A stretch of 64,000 nt of DNA from Bacteroidota bacterium (lineage in GTDB: Bacteria; Bacteroidota; Bacteroidia; B-17B0; Aurantibacillaceae): positions 26,857-90,856 of the forward strand of contig JAUXSA010000089.1 of the NCBI GenBank assembly GCA_030681615.1, in the 5' to 3' direction. The notes beneath the pieces are model-generated. The model did no database searches and was not told where the DNA came from. It saw only the letters and a program-made list of their open reading frames with translations. Position 1 is the first letter of the stretch; each line of letters begins with the position of its first letter. The translations under genes and the position numbers were made by a program. Shown one piece after another: positions 49,762-60,131 of this stretch.

Positions 49762-50316
49762 TTAAAGGTTATTAAACGAAAATGTCTTTAACACTTCCCA
49801 CTTTTTTTCGAGTTTTAACAATGAGAAATTGCTGCAGGTAAATGTTCCTGAAAGTTTTTCGTCCTCGAAATAATTTTTAAGTTCAAAGAACAAAGGTTTT
49901 TTAAGATCGCGCGAAGCAACCGTTATATGTGGATGATAACCGCGCGAATCATTTACTTCATTAAACAACTTTAACTCTTTTTTAGCATGCATTTTTAAAG
50001 CATCATGCAAGGCTAAAAGCTGGTTATTGGGCAAAACATCTACATAAATAACCCGTGGTTCGAAAAAAGAAAAATTGTTAAGTTCAATATTAAAATCAGG
50101 CGAAAAATTAAACACATTTAGTTGTTCAATCAATACATTTTCTTTTTCTTCTTTCCATTCAAACGGTCTGTGTAATGTAATGTGGGCAGGGCTTCTAAGA
50201 GCCCCTTTTAAATCATGTTGCACAAACAGGTTCTGTTTAACCGCCTCCACCTTTTCAAATAATGGTGTTGGAATTACAATAGCCAAAAAGTATTTTTTAA
50301 CGGTCATTTTCCCCAT
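49762..50316 (-). CDS. 2'-5' RNA ligase family (LigT-like) protein
   Basis: Two HxT motifs: HITLHRPF and HPHITVASRD. Confidence 0.78.
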   Translation of the reverse strand: MGKMTVKKYFLAIVIPTPLFEKVEAVKQNLFVQHDLKGALRSPAHITLHRPFEWKEEKENVLIEQLNVFNFSPDFNIELNNFSFFEPRVIYVDVLPNNQLLALHDALKMHAKKELKLFNEVNDSRGYHPHITVASRDLKKPLFFELKNYFEDEKLSGTFTCSNFSLLKLEKKWEVLKTFSFNNL

Positions 50317-50335
50317 TTACATCAGTAAATTATGC

Positions 50336-50343
50336 TATTTTTG
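50336..50343 (+). promoter_or_regulatory. Candidate -7 promoter element (TATTTTTG)
   Basis: Exact TAnnTTTG match 17 nt before ATG 50361. Confidence 0.45.
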
Positions 50344-50360
50344 TGAGATTATAAAATTAT

Positions 50361-51371
50361 ATGCAAATTATTATACCTATGGCTGGTAAGGGTAAGCGCA
50401 TGCGCCCTCACACATTAACCACCGCAAAACCTTTAATACCAGTGGCCGGCAAGCCCATCGTGCAACGCCTGGTAGAAGATATTACGAAGGTTTGTGGACA
50501 AAAAGTGAACGAAATTGCTTTTATTATTGGCCCTGATTTTGGCGCTGAAGTGGAGCAGAATTTAATAAAAGTAGCCGAAAGTCAGGGTGCTAAAGGAAGC
50601 ATTTATTACCAGGATGTTGCCTTAGGAACCGCGCACGCCATAATGTGTGCTAAAGATGCTATAAAAGGCAAAACGGTTGTAGCATTTGCTGATACTTTAT
50701 TTAAAGCAGATTTTGTAATGGATACAGAACAAGAAGGCGTTATATGGGTACAAAAAATTGATGATCCCAGCCAGTTTGGTGTTGTAAAATTAGACAGTAA
50801 TGGTGCGATCACAGACTTTGTAGAAAAACCGCAAACTTTTATTAGTGATCTTGCTATTATTGGTATTTATTATTTTAAAGATGGCGATTATTTAAAAAGC
50901 GAGTTACAATATTTATTGGATAACAAGATCACCGAAAAAGGAGAGTACCAACTTACCAATGCTTTAGAAAACATGAAAAGCAAGGGCACTAAATTTATGC
51001 CGGGCCAGGTAACAGAATGGTTGGATTGCGGAAACAAAAACGCCACTGTTTATACCAACCAACGTGTATTAGAATTTGATAAAGGAAAAACGCATCTTAA
51101 AGAAAATAACATTAAAAACAATAACAGTATAATTATTGAGCCGTGTTATATTGGCGAGAATGTAGAATTAACTAATTCAATAATTGGTCCGCACGCCAGC
51201 ATTGGCGGTAACTCAAAAGTTAAGAACAGTATTGTTCAAAACTCCATCGTTCAAAAAGAATCTAAAATAAATAACGCTAACATTTCAAACAGCATGCTTG
51301 GCATTGGTGCCGAAGTAACAGGCAAGGCATTGGACTTGAGTATTAGCGATTACACACAATTATTTGTTTAA
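50361..51371 (+). CDS. Sugar-phosphate nucleotidyltransferase
   Basis: IIPMAGKGKRMRPHTLTTAKPLIPVAGKPIVQRLVEDI; C-terminal hexapeptide-like repeats. Confidence 0.9.
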   Translation: MQIIIPMAGKGKRMRPHTLTTAKPLIPVAGKPIVQRLVEDITKVCGQKVNEIAFIIGPDFGAEVEQNLIKVAESQGAKGSIYYQDVALGTAHAIMCAKDAIKGKTVVAFADTLFKADFVMDTEQEGVIWVQKIDDPSQFGVVKLDSNGAITDFVEKPQTFISDLAIIGIYYFKDGDYLKSELQYLLDNKITEKGEYQLTNALENMKSKGTKFMPGQVTEWLDCGNKNATVYTNQRVLEFDKGKTHLKENNIKNNNSIIIEPCYIGENVELTNSIIGPHASIGGNSKVKNSIVQNSIVQKESKINNANISNSMLGIGAEVTGKALDLSISDYTQLFV

Positions 51372-53136
51372 ACCTATAAAATATTTTTTTGCATTACTAA
51401 CGGTTACCGGATTGGTTACTGCTGTTTCCTGCAAAAGTAAAAAACAAACGGTTTCAACACCAAGTATTAAAGATTTTGGCGATCCTACAAAACCAAGCGC
51501 ACAAGCAAACGAAATAAAATTTACAAGTCTTTTTATTGATGGCTGCGCGGCCTTGCAACCTCAAAAACAAAACTTACAGGAAGCCTTACGGTTGTTTACT
51601 GAGTGTAAAAAAATAGATCCAACTAATATTCCACTTAAATACGAGTTAGGTAAAACCTACAAACTTATGGGTGCCTATGAGCTTGCCATTCAAAATGCGA
51701 AGGCATGTGCAGAGGCCAACCCAAAAAACGAGTGGTATCAATTATTGCTTATTGAATGTTATGCATCTATAAAACAATACAATCAATCTATTAAATTAAG
51801 AGAACAACTTGTAAAGAACTTTCCGGGAAAAGCAGAGTTTAAAGAAGACCTGGCTATTGAATATTCTATTATTGGTGAGTACGATAAATCGTATAAAATT
51901 TATGATGAACTGGAACTTACTTATGGCATTAACGAACAAATAACTTTAAACAAAATAAAACTTTTAAAAAGTCAGAAAAAATATAAAGAGACCGAAGAAG
52001 AGCTTTTAAGATTATCTGGTTCTAATAAAAATGAGCCCAGATATTATGCTTACCTGGCCGACTTTTATATTGAACAGAACAAACTGGATAAAGCAAAAGA
52101 AATGTACGATAAGATCTTAACGATCGATCCGAACAATCCTTCTATTAATTTAGCGCTACACGATTATTATAGCGCCCAGGGGAAAAATGACGAAGCTTTT
52201 GATTGTTTGAAAAAAGCATTCCAAAACCCGGATCTTGAAGTAGAATATAAAATTGATGCCGCCAGATATTATTTTGCCCGCGCCGAAAAACAACCCGAGT
52301 CAAATTTTTATTCGCGCGGTATGGAATTGTGTGAGTTGCTTGTTAAAGTTCATCCAAAAGAAGCAAGAGGCAACGAAGTATATGCGGATTTTTTATTGTT
52401 GGGAGGTAAACTTAAAGAAGCGTCACTCTTTTATTACAAAGCCGCTTTAAACGAATCTATCGACTACAAGATATGGAGCCAACTATTATTTACCGATAGC
52501 GAATTAAAACAATACGACTCTTTAGAACATCATAGCGCAAAAGCGATCGAGCTTTTTCCAAGCCAGGCCATCCCTTATTTTTTTAATGGCGTGGCAAATA
52601 TGCAATTGAGAAATCATAAAAAGGCGGCACAATCTTTAAAGGACGGCTTAGAGTTTGTTACAGATAATAAGGCTCTGATGATGGATTTTTATACAAACCT
52701 GGGCGACGCATACTTTTATGCTAAAGATTATGGAAAGTCTGACAAAGCTTTTGACGATGCTTTAAAAATTGACGCGGATAATACCTATGTTTTAAACAAT
52801 TACGCTTATTACTTGTCATTACGAAATGAAAGCCTGGATAAGGCGGAAAAACTTTCGAGAAAAGCAAATGAGTTAGTGCATGATAACCGTAACTATATGG
52901 ATACTTATGGCTGGATATTGTATCAGCAAAAAAAGTATAAAGAAGCGGAAGAGTGGTTGTCGAACGCCGCTAAAATGGGACCTCCAAAAGCAGATATCTT
53001 AGAACATTATGGTGATGTATTATACAAACTAAATAAAGTAGATGAAGCAATAGCTCAATGGACCCTTGCAAGACAAGCGGGGGGAAACTCAGAAGCTTTA
53101 TTGACGAAACTTAAATTGAAAAAATTAAATGATTAA
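51364..53136 (+). CDS. TPR lipoprotein
   Basis: TTG start overlapping the upstream gene; lipobox-like LVTAVSCKSKK; many TPRs. Confidence 0.85.
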   Translation: MFKPIKYFFALLTVTGLVTAVSCKSKKQTVSTPSIKDFGDPTKPSAQANEIKFTSLFIDGCAALQPQKQNLQEALRLFTECKKIDPTNIPLKYELGKTYKLMGAYELAIQNAKACAEANPKNEWYQLLLIECYASIKQYNQSIKLREQLVKNFPGKAEFKEDLAIEYSIIGEYDKSYKIYDELELTYGINEQITLNKIKLLKSQKKYKETEEELLRLSGSNKNEPRYYAYLADFYIEQNKLDKAKEMYDKILTIDPNNPSINLALHDYYSAQGKNDEAFDCLKKAFQNPDLEVEYKIDAARYYFARAEKQPESNFYSRGMELCELLVKVHPKEARGNEVYADFLLLGGKLKEASLFYYKAALNESIDYKIWSQLLFTDSELKQYDSLEHHSAKAIELFPSQAIPYFFNGVANMQLRNHKKAAQSLKDGLEFVTDNKALMMDFYTNLGDAYFYAKDYGKSDKAFDDALKIDADNTYVLNNYAYYLSLRNESLDKAEKLSRKANELVHDNRNYMDTYGWILYQQKKYKEAEEWLSNAAKMGPPKADILEHYGDVLYKLNKVDEAIAQWTLARQAGGNSEALLTKLKLKKLND

Positions 53137-54019
53137 ATCCGCATCAGCAATAAAAATTTTCTCTTTTGTTCTTTTGCTGCTGTGCCTGTTCTCGGTATCC
53201 TGCAAACAAAAAAAGAAGATCCAGCGCACTCAAACAGAAGTTATAGTTAGTGATACCTTAGCCGGGCGTTGCAGGTTAGATTTTAAAAGTGCAAAAACGT
53301 TAAGCCGCAATGTAAAAGAAAACGAGTTTAGTTTTATTTGGCTTACTGCAAAAGCAAATGTAGAAACGCTTATTGATGGTAAAGAAGAAAGTTTTGATAT
53401 TAAGGTAAATATCCGTAAGGATAGTGCTATGCTTATTACCATACAATACCTATTAGGTTTGCAGGTAGCCAAGATCTTAATTACCAAAGATTCGGTTAAA
53501 ATGGTCAACTACATTCAAAAGAATTATTTTAAGGGCGATTTTAATTACATAAACGATATGTTAAATGCCGACCTGGATTTTAACGTATTACAGGCTGTTT
53601 TGTTTGGAAACAGTGCCGAATTTTATGAAGACGACGATTTAAAGTTAAAACCTGTAACCGATAGGCAAAATTGTCATTATTTACTTAGTACCGAAAGAAA
53701 ACGAAGATTAAAGCGCTTACAGGCCGGTGATAACGGGCTTAAAAAGGCCTTACAGATACTTACATTAAATCCGGATAACTATAAGATCATTAAAAATGAG
53801 TTCTCCGATCCTGCAACCAACCGTACTTTTATAGCCAATTATAAAAACTTTACTCAAAAAGACAGTGTTTATGCACCATACCATGTTGATATTGATATAG
53901 TGGCAGAGAAAAAAGCAACCGTGAAAATTGACTATGTTCGCATAGAGAAAAATACACCTCAAAAACTTAGCTTAAATATACCGGCAAAATATGAACCTTT
54001 GGAAATACAAAAAAAATAA
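53129..54019 (+). CDS. DUF4292 lipoprotein (LolB-like)
   Basis: LLLLCLFSVSCKQKKK lipobox; ENEFSFIWLTAKANVETLIDGKEESFDIKVNIRKDSAMLITIQYLLGLQVAKILITKDSVKMVN. Confidence 0.75.
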   Translation: MIKSASAIKIFSFVLLLLCLFSVSCKQKKKIQRTQTEVIVSDTLAGRCRLDFKSAKTLSRNVKENEFSFIWLTAKANVETLIDGKEESFDIKVNIRKDSAMLITIQYLLGLQVAKILITKDSVKMVNYIQKNYFKGDFNYINDMLNADLDFNVLQAVLFGNSAEFYEDDDLKLKPVTDRQNCHYLLSTERKRRLKRLQAGDNGLKKALQILTLNPDNYKIIKNEFSDPATNRTFIANYKNFTQKDSVYAPYHVDIDIVAEKKATVKIDYVRIEKNTPQKLSLNIPAKYEPLEIQKK

Positions 54020-55379
54020 ACTGTCGCTCGTTTTTGCGCTATTATTTTCTATTGTATTAATTCCTTCTTTTTATTCGCAAACGGGTTCAAAAAATTCCAA
54101 AAAAGATCTCGAAAACAAAAAGAAAAAAATTAACGACGAGATCAACGAGATCAACTCTATGTTGAGCGAAACAAAAGCCAACAAAAGATCTTCAATTGGT
54201 GCTTTAGTAAATATTAATATGAAGCTGGAAAAACGCCAGGACCTTATTAATACCATTAATGCCGAGATACAGGAATTGAACCGTGACATTAAACAAAACG
54301 AAAAACAAGTTACGCAGCTTAAAACCAATTTAGAAAAGCTAAAAGGAGATTACGCGCGCATGATAATTTTTGCACAGCGCAATCAGGATGCTTATAGTAA
54401 AATAATGTTTGTGTTTGCGGCCGATAATTTTAACCAGGCCTATGCGCGTTTAAAATACATGCAACAGTATTCTGAATTCCGGAAAAAACAAGCAGTAGAA
54501 ATAATTGCAACACAAACAAATCTAATAGCTAAATTAAAAGAGCTAAAAGACCAGCGTCATGAAAAAAATCTGTTGTTAGGTAACGAAGAGGTTGAAAAAG
54601 AAAACCTCAGCAGCGAAAAACAAGAACAGGAACAAGTGTTGACCGAGCTTCAGAAGAAAGAAAAAGAATTAAAGGTTGAATTGGATAAAAAGAAACAAGA
54701 CGCAATTGAATTACAATTGGCTATTAAACGTTTAATTGAAGCAGAGATAAAACGTAAATTGGAAGAAGCAAGAAAAGCAGAAGAAGCTGCTATTGCAGCT
54801 AAAAAAGCCAAAGAAGAAAAAGAGGCTAAAGAAAATAAAACAAAAACGCCAAAAGAAAAAACGCCAAAAGAAAAAATTATTGTGGCCGATCTTAAGCCAG
54901 AAAAAGTAAAAAAGGAAAATTTATTTATGCCAGCATTAACCGAAGAAACGGAAGCCTTAAGTGCTGATTTTTCTAACAACCGTGGTAAATTACCATGGCC
55001 TGTGGGTAAAGGCGTTATTTGTGAAACTTATGGCGAACATGAGCATCCTGCAATTAAAGGCTTTATGATGTTCAATAACGGCGTTGAGATTTGCGCTACA
55101 AAAGGTACTCAGGCACGTGCTGTTTTTGATGGTGAAGTAACAGGTATTGCCGTATCGCCAACCGGTGGTAAATTGGTTATTATCCGTCATGGTGAATATT
55201 TAAGTGTTTACAGTAACCTTACAGATGTGCTTGTAAAAACAGGGCAAAAAGTAAAGGTTAAACAGGTTATAGGAACCGTTGCCCACGATGAGGAAGAGGG
55301 AAAAACATCCATGAATCTGCAGATCTGGAAAGGCCAAAAAACAATGGATCCCAGCGGTTGGTTATATAACGCGCATTAG
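53991..55379 (+). CDS. EnvC-like murein hydrolase activator / M23 peptidase-like protein
   Basis: Coiled coil followed by a degenerate LytM domain: LPWPVGKGVICETYGEHEHPAIKGFMMFNNGVEICATKGTQARAVFDGEV. Confidence 0.85.
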   Translation: MNLWKYKKNKLSLVFALLFSIVLIPSFYSQTGSKNSKKDLENKKKKINDEINEINSMLSETKANKRSSIGALVNINMKLEKRQDLINTINAEIQELNRDIKQNEKQVTQLKTNLEKLKGDYARMIIFAQRNQDAYSKIMFVFAADNFNQAYARLKYMQQYSEFRKKQAVEIIATQTNLIAKLKELKDQRHEKNLLLGNEEVEKENLSSEKQEQEQVLTELQKKEKELKVELDKKKQDAIELQLAIKRLIEAEIKRKLEEARKAEEAAIAAKKAKEEKEAKENKTKTPKEKTPKEKIIVADLKPEKVKKENLFMPALTEETEALSADFSNNRGKLPWPVGKGVICETYGEHEHPAIKGFMMFNNGVEICATKGTQARAVFDGEVTGIAVSPTGGKLVIIRHGEYLSVYSNLTDVLVKTGQKVKVKQVIGTVAHDEEEGKTSMNLQIWKGQKTMDPSGWLYNAH

Positions 55380-55462
55380 CGCTTTAACATTTACATTTAT
55401 AGACTGTTAAATATCAATTATTTCTTTGTCCCCGCTTAAGAACTCCGTAATTTTAATAAAGA

Positions 55463-57508
55463 ATGAAAAACATAAAATTTATTTTTCTTTTTTTTACAGC
55501 GTTTCTTTTTTTATCGTTTACCCCCGAAGATAAATATGTGCGCCAGGCTTTAAGACAATTAGAAAAAGGTAATTTAAGAGAAGCCAAATCACTTTACCTA
55601 AAAGCCATAGAAAAAAATCCGGATCATTTTAAAGCCAATGTTGGTATTGGATTATTATTTTCTGAACTGCTTGATAATTATACAAGCGCCTTACCATATC
55701 TCGAAAAAGCATATAACATTACAAAGAAAGATACATTGATACAATTAATGTATTCGCTCGCAAAATGTTACCAGCATAATGGCCAATACGAAAAGGCCAT
55801 TGGATTCTTTGATCGCCTTAACGGTTATGAAGATCTTGAAGAGGAGTTTGATTTTTCGAAAGATGTAAAAAAAAGAAAAGAAGATTGTCAGTATGCCATG
55901 GCACATAGTGCTTATGCTCCGGCAACGGGCTGGTATATTGTTAATGCTGGTAAAACTATTAATACAGACATGCCCGAATACGTTCCGGTATTAACACCAC
56001 AAAATGAATTGATATTTACATCGCGCAGGCAAGACGATAAAAAAGAACAATTAAGTTATTTGGACGGTAAATATTTTGAAAGTATGTACATCTCAAAAAT
56101 TGAGAATGGGAATTTTAATGCGCCAAGGCGATATACACTTCCTGATCAATTAATGAGATCACATTATTTAAAGAAACACGAATCGGTGGTATCTATGAGT
56201 CCGGATGGTAAAAAATTATTCACCTTTCGCGATAATAAAATTTACGAGATCAATATGGACGAACGCGCTTCCAAAAAACCAAAAAAACTATTAAAGACAA
56301 TTAATTTCGATTTTTACCAGGATCATGCCTTTGTAACCAAAGACGGAAACACGCTTTATTTTACAAGTGAGGCCGATGGTGGAATTGGCGGAATTGACAT
56401 TTACTATGCAACTAAAATTAAAGAAGGCGAATGGAGCAAGCCCGTAAACATTGGCGCGCCTATAAATACAGAGTTTGACGAAGACGCTCCTTTTATTTCT
56501 GATGATGGCAAGACCATGTATTTTGCGAGTAAAGGGCACGAGGGTTATGGTAATTTTGATATTTACAAAAGCGAACTGGTGAATGGCAAATGGACGAAGC
56601 CTGAAAATCTTGGTCAGCCAATAAATTCATCGGGGCATGATATTTTTATGGTGAAAGATAGTAAACAAACTGTTGGATACTTTTCTTCATCGCGTAATGG
56701 TGGTTATGGCGATATGGATATTTATAAAATAAATTATCTTGATGATTTGAATAAAGAATGTCCTACAGAAAAAACGACATTGTTTTCTCTTAATATTAAT
56801 GACTCAGAGCCGTACGATCTTAAAAACAAGGTTGAAGTAAAGGTCCCCGAAAACTTTAAAGTACTTTCGTATTCGTGGAAGGTAAATGATCTAAATGTTG
56901 ACAACCCTGGCGCTACCTTTGATTACGATTATAAACAACAGGGCAATTATACTGTATCATCAAAAGTTATTGCTTATTGTGATACTTGTTTGTCGGTGGT
57001 GGTTGCCTGCAACAGTATTGAAAACAGATTTGATAAATTGAAATTAAACGTTGATACAACCACTGCAACAGTAATTAAATCAACTGTAGTTCCTGCGGTT
57101 GACCTCAGCAAGGTAAAAGGCGAGTTAAGTAATGAACAATTAGCGGCTATTGGTTTTAACACCACTCCAATTCTTTTTGATTTTGATAAAAGTAATTTAA
57201 GAGAAGATGCTGAAGAGATCTTAAAAACAAATAATGAAGTATTAAAAAAATACCCAAGCCTTAAAGTAGAAATTATAGGTTACACCGATTCGAGGGGAAC
57301 CGAAAATCACAACATAGCACTTTCTGCACAACGTGCTAAAACTGTAAAAAATTATCTGGCTAAAGCAAAAGTAAAAAGCTCGCAATTAAAATTCACTATA
57401 GGAAAAGGCTCCAGCAATCTTGTTAATGATTGCGATAAAGGTAAAGACTGCGATAATTATATGCACTTGCAAAACAGAAGGGTTGTTTTTAAAGTGTACA
57501 ATAAATAA
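55463..57508 (+). CDS. TPR-PD40-PKD-like-OmpA protein
   Basis: TPR, PD40 (GNTLYFTSEADGGIGGIDIYYATK), PKD-like KVLSYSWKVNDLNVDNPGATFDYDYKQQGNYTVSSKVIAYC, OmpA SLKVEIIGYTDSRGTENHNIALSAQRA. Confidence 0.85.
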   Translation: MKNIKFIFLFFTAFLFLSFTPEDKYVRQALRQLEKGNLREAKSLYLKAIEKNPDHFKANVGIGLLFSELLDNYTSALPYLEKAYNITKKDTLIQLMYSLAKCYQHNGQYEKAIGFFDRLNGYEDLEEEFDFSKDVKKRKEDCQYAMAHSAYAPATGWYIVNAGKTINTDMPEYVPVLTPQNELIFTSRRQDDKKEQLSYLDGKYFESMYISKIENGNFNAPRRYTLPDQLMRSHYLKKHESVVSMSPDGKKLFTFRDNKIYEINMDERASKKPKKLLKTINFDFYQDHAFVTKDGNTLYFTSEADGGIGGIDIYYATKIKEGEWSKPVNIGAPINTEFDEDAPFISDDGKTMYFASKGHEGYGNFDIYKSELVNGKWTKPENLGQPINSSGHDIFMVKDSKQTVGYFSSSRNGGYGDMDIYKINYLDDLNKECPTEKTTLFSLNINDSEPYDLKNKVEVKVPENFKVLSYSWKVNDLNVDNPGATFDYDYKQQGNYTVSSKVIAYCDTCLSVVVACNSIENRFDKLKLNVDTTTATVIKSTVVPAVDLSKVKGELSNEQLAAIGFNTTPILFDFDKSNLREDAEEILKTNNEVLKKYPSLKVEIIGYTDSRGTENHNIALSAQRAKTVKNYLAKAKVKSSQLKFTIGKGSSNLVNDCDKGKDCDNYMHLQNRRVVFKVYNK

Positions 57509-57511
57509 AAC

Positions 57512-57544
57512 AAAAAAGCCGTTCTTGTTGGAACGGCTTTTTTT
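57512..57544. terminator. Bidirectional rho-independent terminator
   Basis: aaaaaagccgttc-ttgttg-gaacggctttttt between convergent genes. Confidence 0.85.
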
Positions 57545-57561
57545 ATTAGTTGGTTTTTTTC

Positions 57562-58896
57562 TTATGCTTTAAAGAAATCTTCGTAGCTCACTTCTTTTGT
57601 TTGAAGCGTACATTTTTCTTTAATAAGATCTAATACTTTTTTGCTGTAAAGATTTTCGAAAATACGTTGCGCTTCTTTTTCTTTACTTAAAATATCTTTT
57701 GAGATCTTCTCTAAGTCTTCTTCTGTAGCTGCTTGTCCGTAACGGGCATATTCGCTTTTAATAAACGCTTTTGCTTCTTCTTTAGCTTCATCGGCATTTA
57801 CTTTAATTTCGTTATCCTTAATGATCTTGTTCTCTATTAATTTCCATTTCATAGATTTAGAATAGTTTGGATAATCTTTTTCTAATTCCTCTTGTGTAAT
57901 TGGTTTTTCGTTAGCCATCATTAACCAACGTTTTAAGAACGAATCTGGCAATTGAATGTTTACTTTTTCAACTAAATTATTTTCTACTTCTGTTCTTAAG
58001 AATTTTTCGGAATCAGCATTAAACATCAACCCTAATTCTTCACGGATTTTATTTCTGAATTCTTCTTCGCTGGTAACTTTTCCTTCACCATAAACTTTAT
58101 CAAACAATTCCTGGTTAAGTTCTGCATCTTCTAAACGCGCAATGTTTTTTACGATCAGTTGTAAGTTACAGTCAATTGTTTCTGCCGTTTCTTTATCAAT
58201 ACCTAACGATACACTTTTATCCAAGGCATTATCATATAAAGCATTTACATTTAAAACTAATTTATCTTCTTTTTTAACGCCTAATATTTTTGTTTTTGCG
58301 TCTTCGTTCTTTAAGCGCTCGTAGCTTATGCTCGTGCTTTTAAAGATGCCGCCCGGCTTAATGTTTCCGCTTGCATCTAATTCATTAATATCAACAAACA
58401 CAACGTCTTTTTCGCCGGCTACATCAGGGTTTAATGGTTTGCCAAAATTACGCTTAACATCCTTCACATATTTTTCAACTAACTCATCATCAATTTTCAC
58501 TGTTTTGTAAGTGAAGGTATGTTTATCGTTAAGATCGATATTGAATTTAGGAGCTAAACCAACCTGGTAAATAAATTCAAAATCTTTTTGATTCTCAAAA
58601 TCTACTTTTTCCTGATCTTTCGGTAATGGGTTACCTAAGATCTCTATATTGTTTTCCTGTATGTAATTATAAATCGTTGAATCCAATAATTTATTTAGTT
58701 CGTCCACTAAGATCTGGGTACCATATTGTTTTTTTACTAAACCCACAGGTACTTTACCTGGTCTGAAACCCGGCATAGAAATTTGCTTTTGCGCTTTTTT
58801 TAAAGCATCTGTTACTTTTGTTTCGTAATCAGCTGGTGTTACAGAAATCGAGATCTCTGCGTTCAGGCTATCAATATCTTTCTTAATAATGTTCAT
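57562..58896 (-). CDS. tig: Trigger factor
   Basis: ISMPGFRPGKVPVGLVKKQYGTQILVDELNKLL and trigger factor domain order. Start MNIIKKD at 58896; the track start is 58983. Confidence 0.92.
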   Translation of the reverse strand: MNIIKKDIDSLNAEISISVTPADYETKVTDALKKAQKQISMPGFRPGKVPVGLVKKQYGTQILVDELNKLLDSTIYNYIQENNIEILGNPLPKDQEKVDFENQKDFEFIYQVGLAPKFNIDLNDKHTFTYKTVKIDDELVEKYVKDVKRNFGKPLNPDVAGEKDVVFVDINELDASGNIKPGGIFKSTSISYERLKNEDAKTKILGVKKEDKLVLNVNALYDNALDKSVSLGIDKETAETIDCNLQLIVKNIARLEDAELNQELFDKVYGEGKVTSEEEFRNKIREELGLMFNADSEKFLRTEVENNLVEKVNIQLPDSFLKRWLMMANEKPITQEELEKDYPNYSKSMKWKLIENKIIKDNEIKVNADEAKEEAKAFIKSEYARYGQAATEEDLEKISKDILSKEKEAQRIFENLYSKKVLDLIKEKCTLQTKEVSYEDFFKA

Positions 58897-58983
58897 TCTT
58901 CTAAAATTTTGGACTGCGAAAATAGGGATTTTTCTTTGTTTTTCATAGAAAAATGGCTCAAAAAAAGCTTGAAAAACAGGCAA

Positions 58984-59850
58984 TTAACTAAAAATAAGAG
59001 AAAACTGTGCTGTAAACTCTGAGTTTGCGGCCAATTGAATGACCCCGTGCTTTTTGAGTAATTCGTTGGTTGAATTTTCATGGTCGGTAATTCCATACCA
59101 GGGCTCCAGACAAACAAATTGTTGGTTACCTTTTTTTGTCCAGATGCCAAAATATGGCCAGCCTTTACAATGCATTGTTATCTTATGTTTTGAAACAGAT
59201 GAACAAAGACTAACGGTGTTTATTTGTCGATCCTCAAAAACCAGGGCGTCCTTATCAAAAATTTCTTTTGTGAGAAACAGTTTTTGGTCTTTTAATTTTA
59301 AATTAGTTTTTGCGTCAGTTCGTAAACCGTTATTTAATTGGGTTTGAAAAAAAGAACCGGTTTCAAATTCTAAATAATAATTCTCAAAGGTTTCGTTTGG
59401 CAATAACGGACAATTAAAGCCCGGGTGAGCGCCAACACTAAAATAAATTATTTTGCCGGAGGGATTAATTATTTTGTACTGTGTTTCTAATCTATTCTCA
59501 ATGACCGAATAGTTTATTTGTAATTTAAACTCAAAGGGAAATTTTGCTTTTGTTTCGTTATTTGATACTAACTGAAATGTACTGGAGTTGTCGTTTTGTT
59601 CTATCGCCTCAAACTCCATATCGCGCGCAAAACCATGCTGGGGCAATTCATACCTTTTTCCTTCGTGAACAAAAAAATTATCTTTTAGTTTTCCTACAAT
59701 AGGAAAAAGAACAGGCGTGTGTCTGGCCCAAACGTCTTTGTTGGCTTGCCAGATAAATTCAACGCCATTATTGTTTTTAACGCTACAAACCTCAGCGCCA
59801 AAGGAGTTGATCTTAACTGAAAGTAAATTTGATCCGATCTCTGTTTGCAT
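58984..59850 (-). CDS. Aldose 1-epimerase family protein
   Basis: FIWQANKDVWARHTPVLFPIVGKLKD, GAHPGFNCPLLPNETFENYYLEFE, LEPWYGITDHENST. Confidence 0.85.
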   Translation of the reverse strand: MQTEIGSNLLSVKINSFGAEVCSVKNNNGVEFIWQANKDVWARHTPVLFPIVGKLKDNFFVHEGKRYELPQHGFARDMEFEAIEQNDNSSTFQLVSNNETKAKFPFEFKLQINYSVIENRLETQYKIINPSGKIIYFSVGAHPGFNCPLLPNETFENYYLEFETGSFFQTQLNNGLRTDAKTNLKLKDQKLFLTKEIFDKDALVFEDRQINTVSLCSSVSKHKITMHCKGWPYFGIWTKKGNQQFVCLEPWYGITDHENSTNELLKKHGVIQLAANSEFTAQFSLIFS

Positions 59851-59858
59851 AACAGAAC

Positions 59859-60131
59859 TTATAAGAAGAGGATTCCTTTTATGTTAGAAGCTTTTTTATA
59901 CACTTCCATTATTTCTTCTACGTTAACAACTACCTGCATGCCCGTAATACTTGTGTATTTACCGTTGCCGCTTTCTTTAGTGTGAATGTCTGTTTCGGGA
60001 TCGAAAAGGTTTTCTACTAAAGCGATCGACCTGTTCTCGCTTGGCACAATAAATTTAAACATGTACACACTTGGGAAAGTTGTAGTCTCAACGATCTTTT
60101 CTTTAAATTTTCTAAGTTCTTCTTCTGTCAT
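59859..60131 (-). CDS. DUF493 family protein
   Basis: FPSVYMFKFIVPSENRSIALVENLF...SGNGKYTSITGMQVVVNVEEIMEVYKKASNIKGILFL. Confidence 0.75.
   Translation of the reverse strand: MTEEELRKFKEKIVETTTFPSVYMFKFIVPSENRSIALVENLFDPETDIHTKESGNGKYTSITGMQVVVNVEEIMEVYKKASNIKGILFL

Noticed and set aside
54838-54880. Short tandem repeat (gccaaaagaaaaaac) in the EnvC-like gene
   Set aside because: Encodes a KTPKEKTPKEK linker; ordinary low-complexity Lys-rich linker.
58897-58983. 29-aa N-terminal extension of trigger factor
   Set aside because: Trigger factor normally begins near the MNIIKKDIDSLNAEISI segment; the upstream residues look like translated leader.
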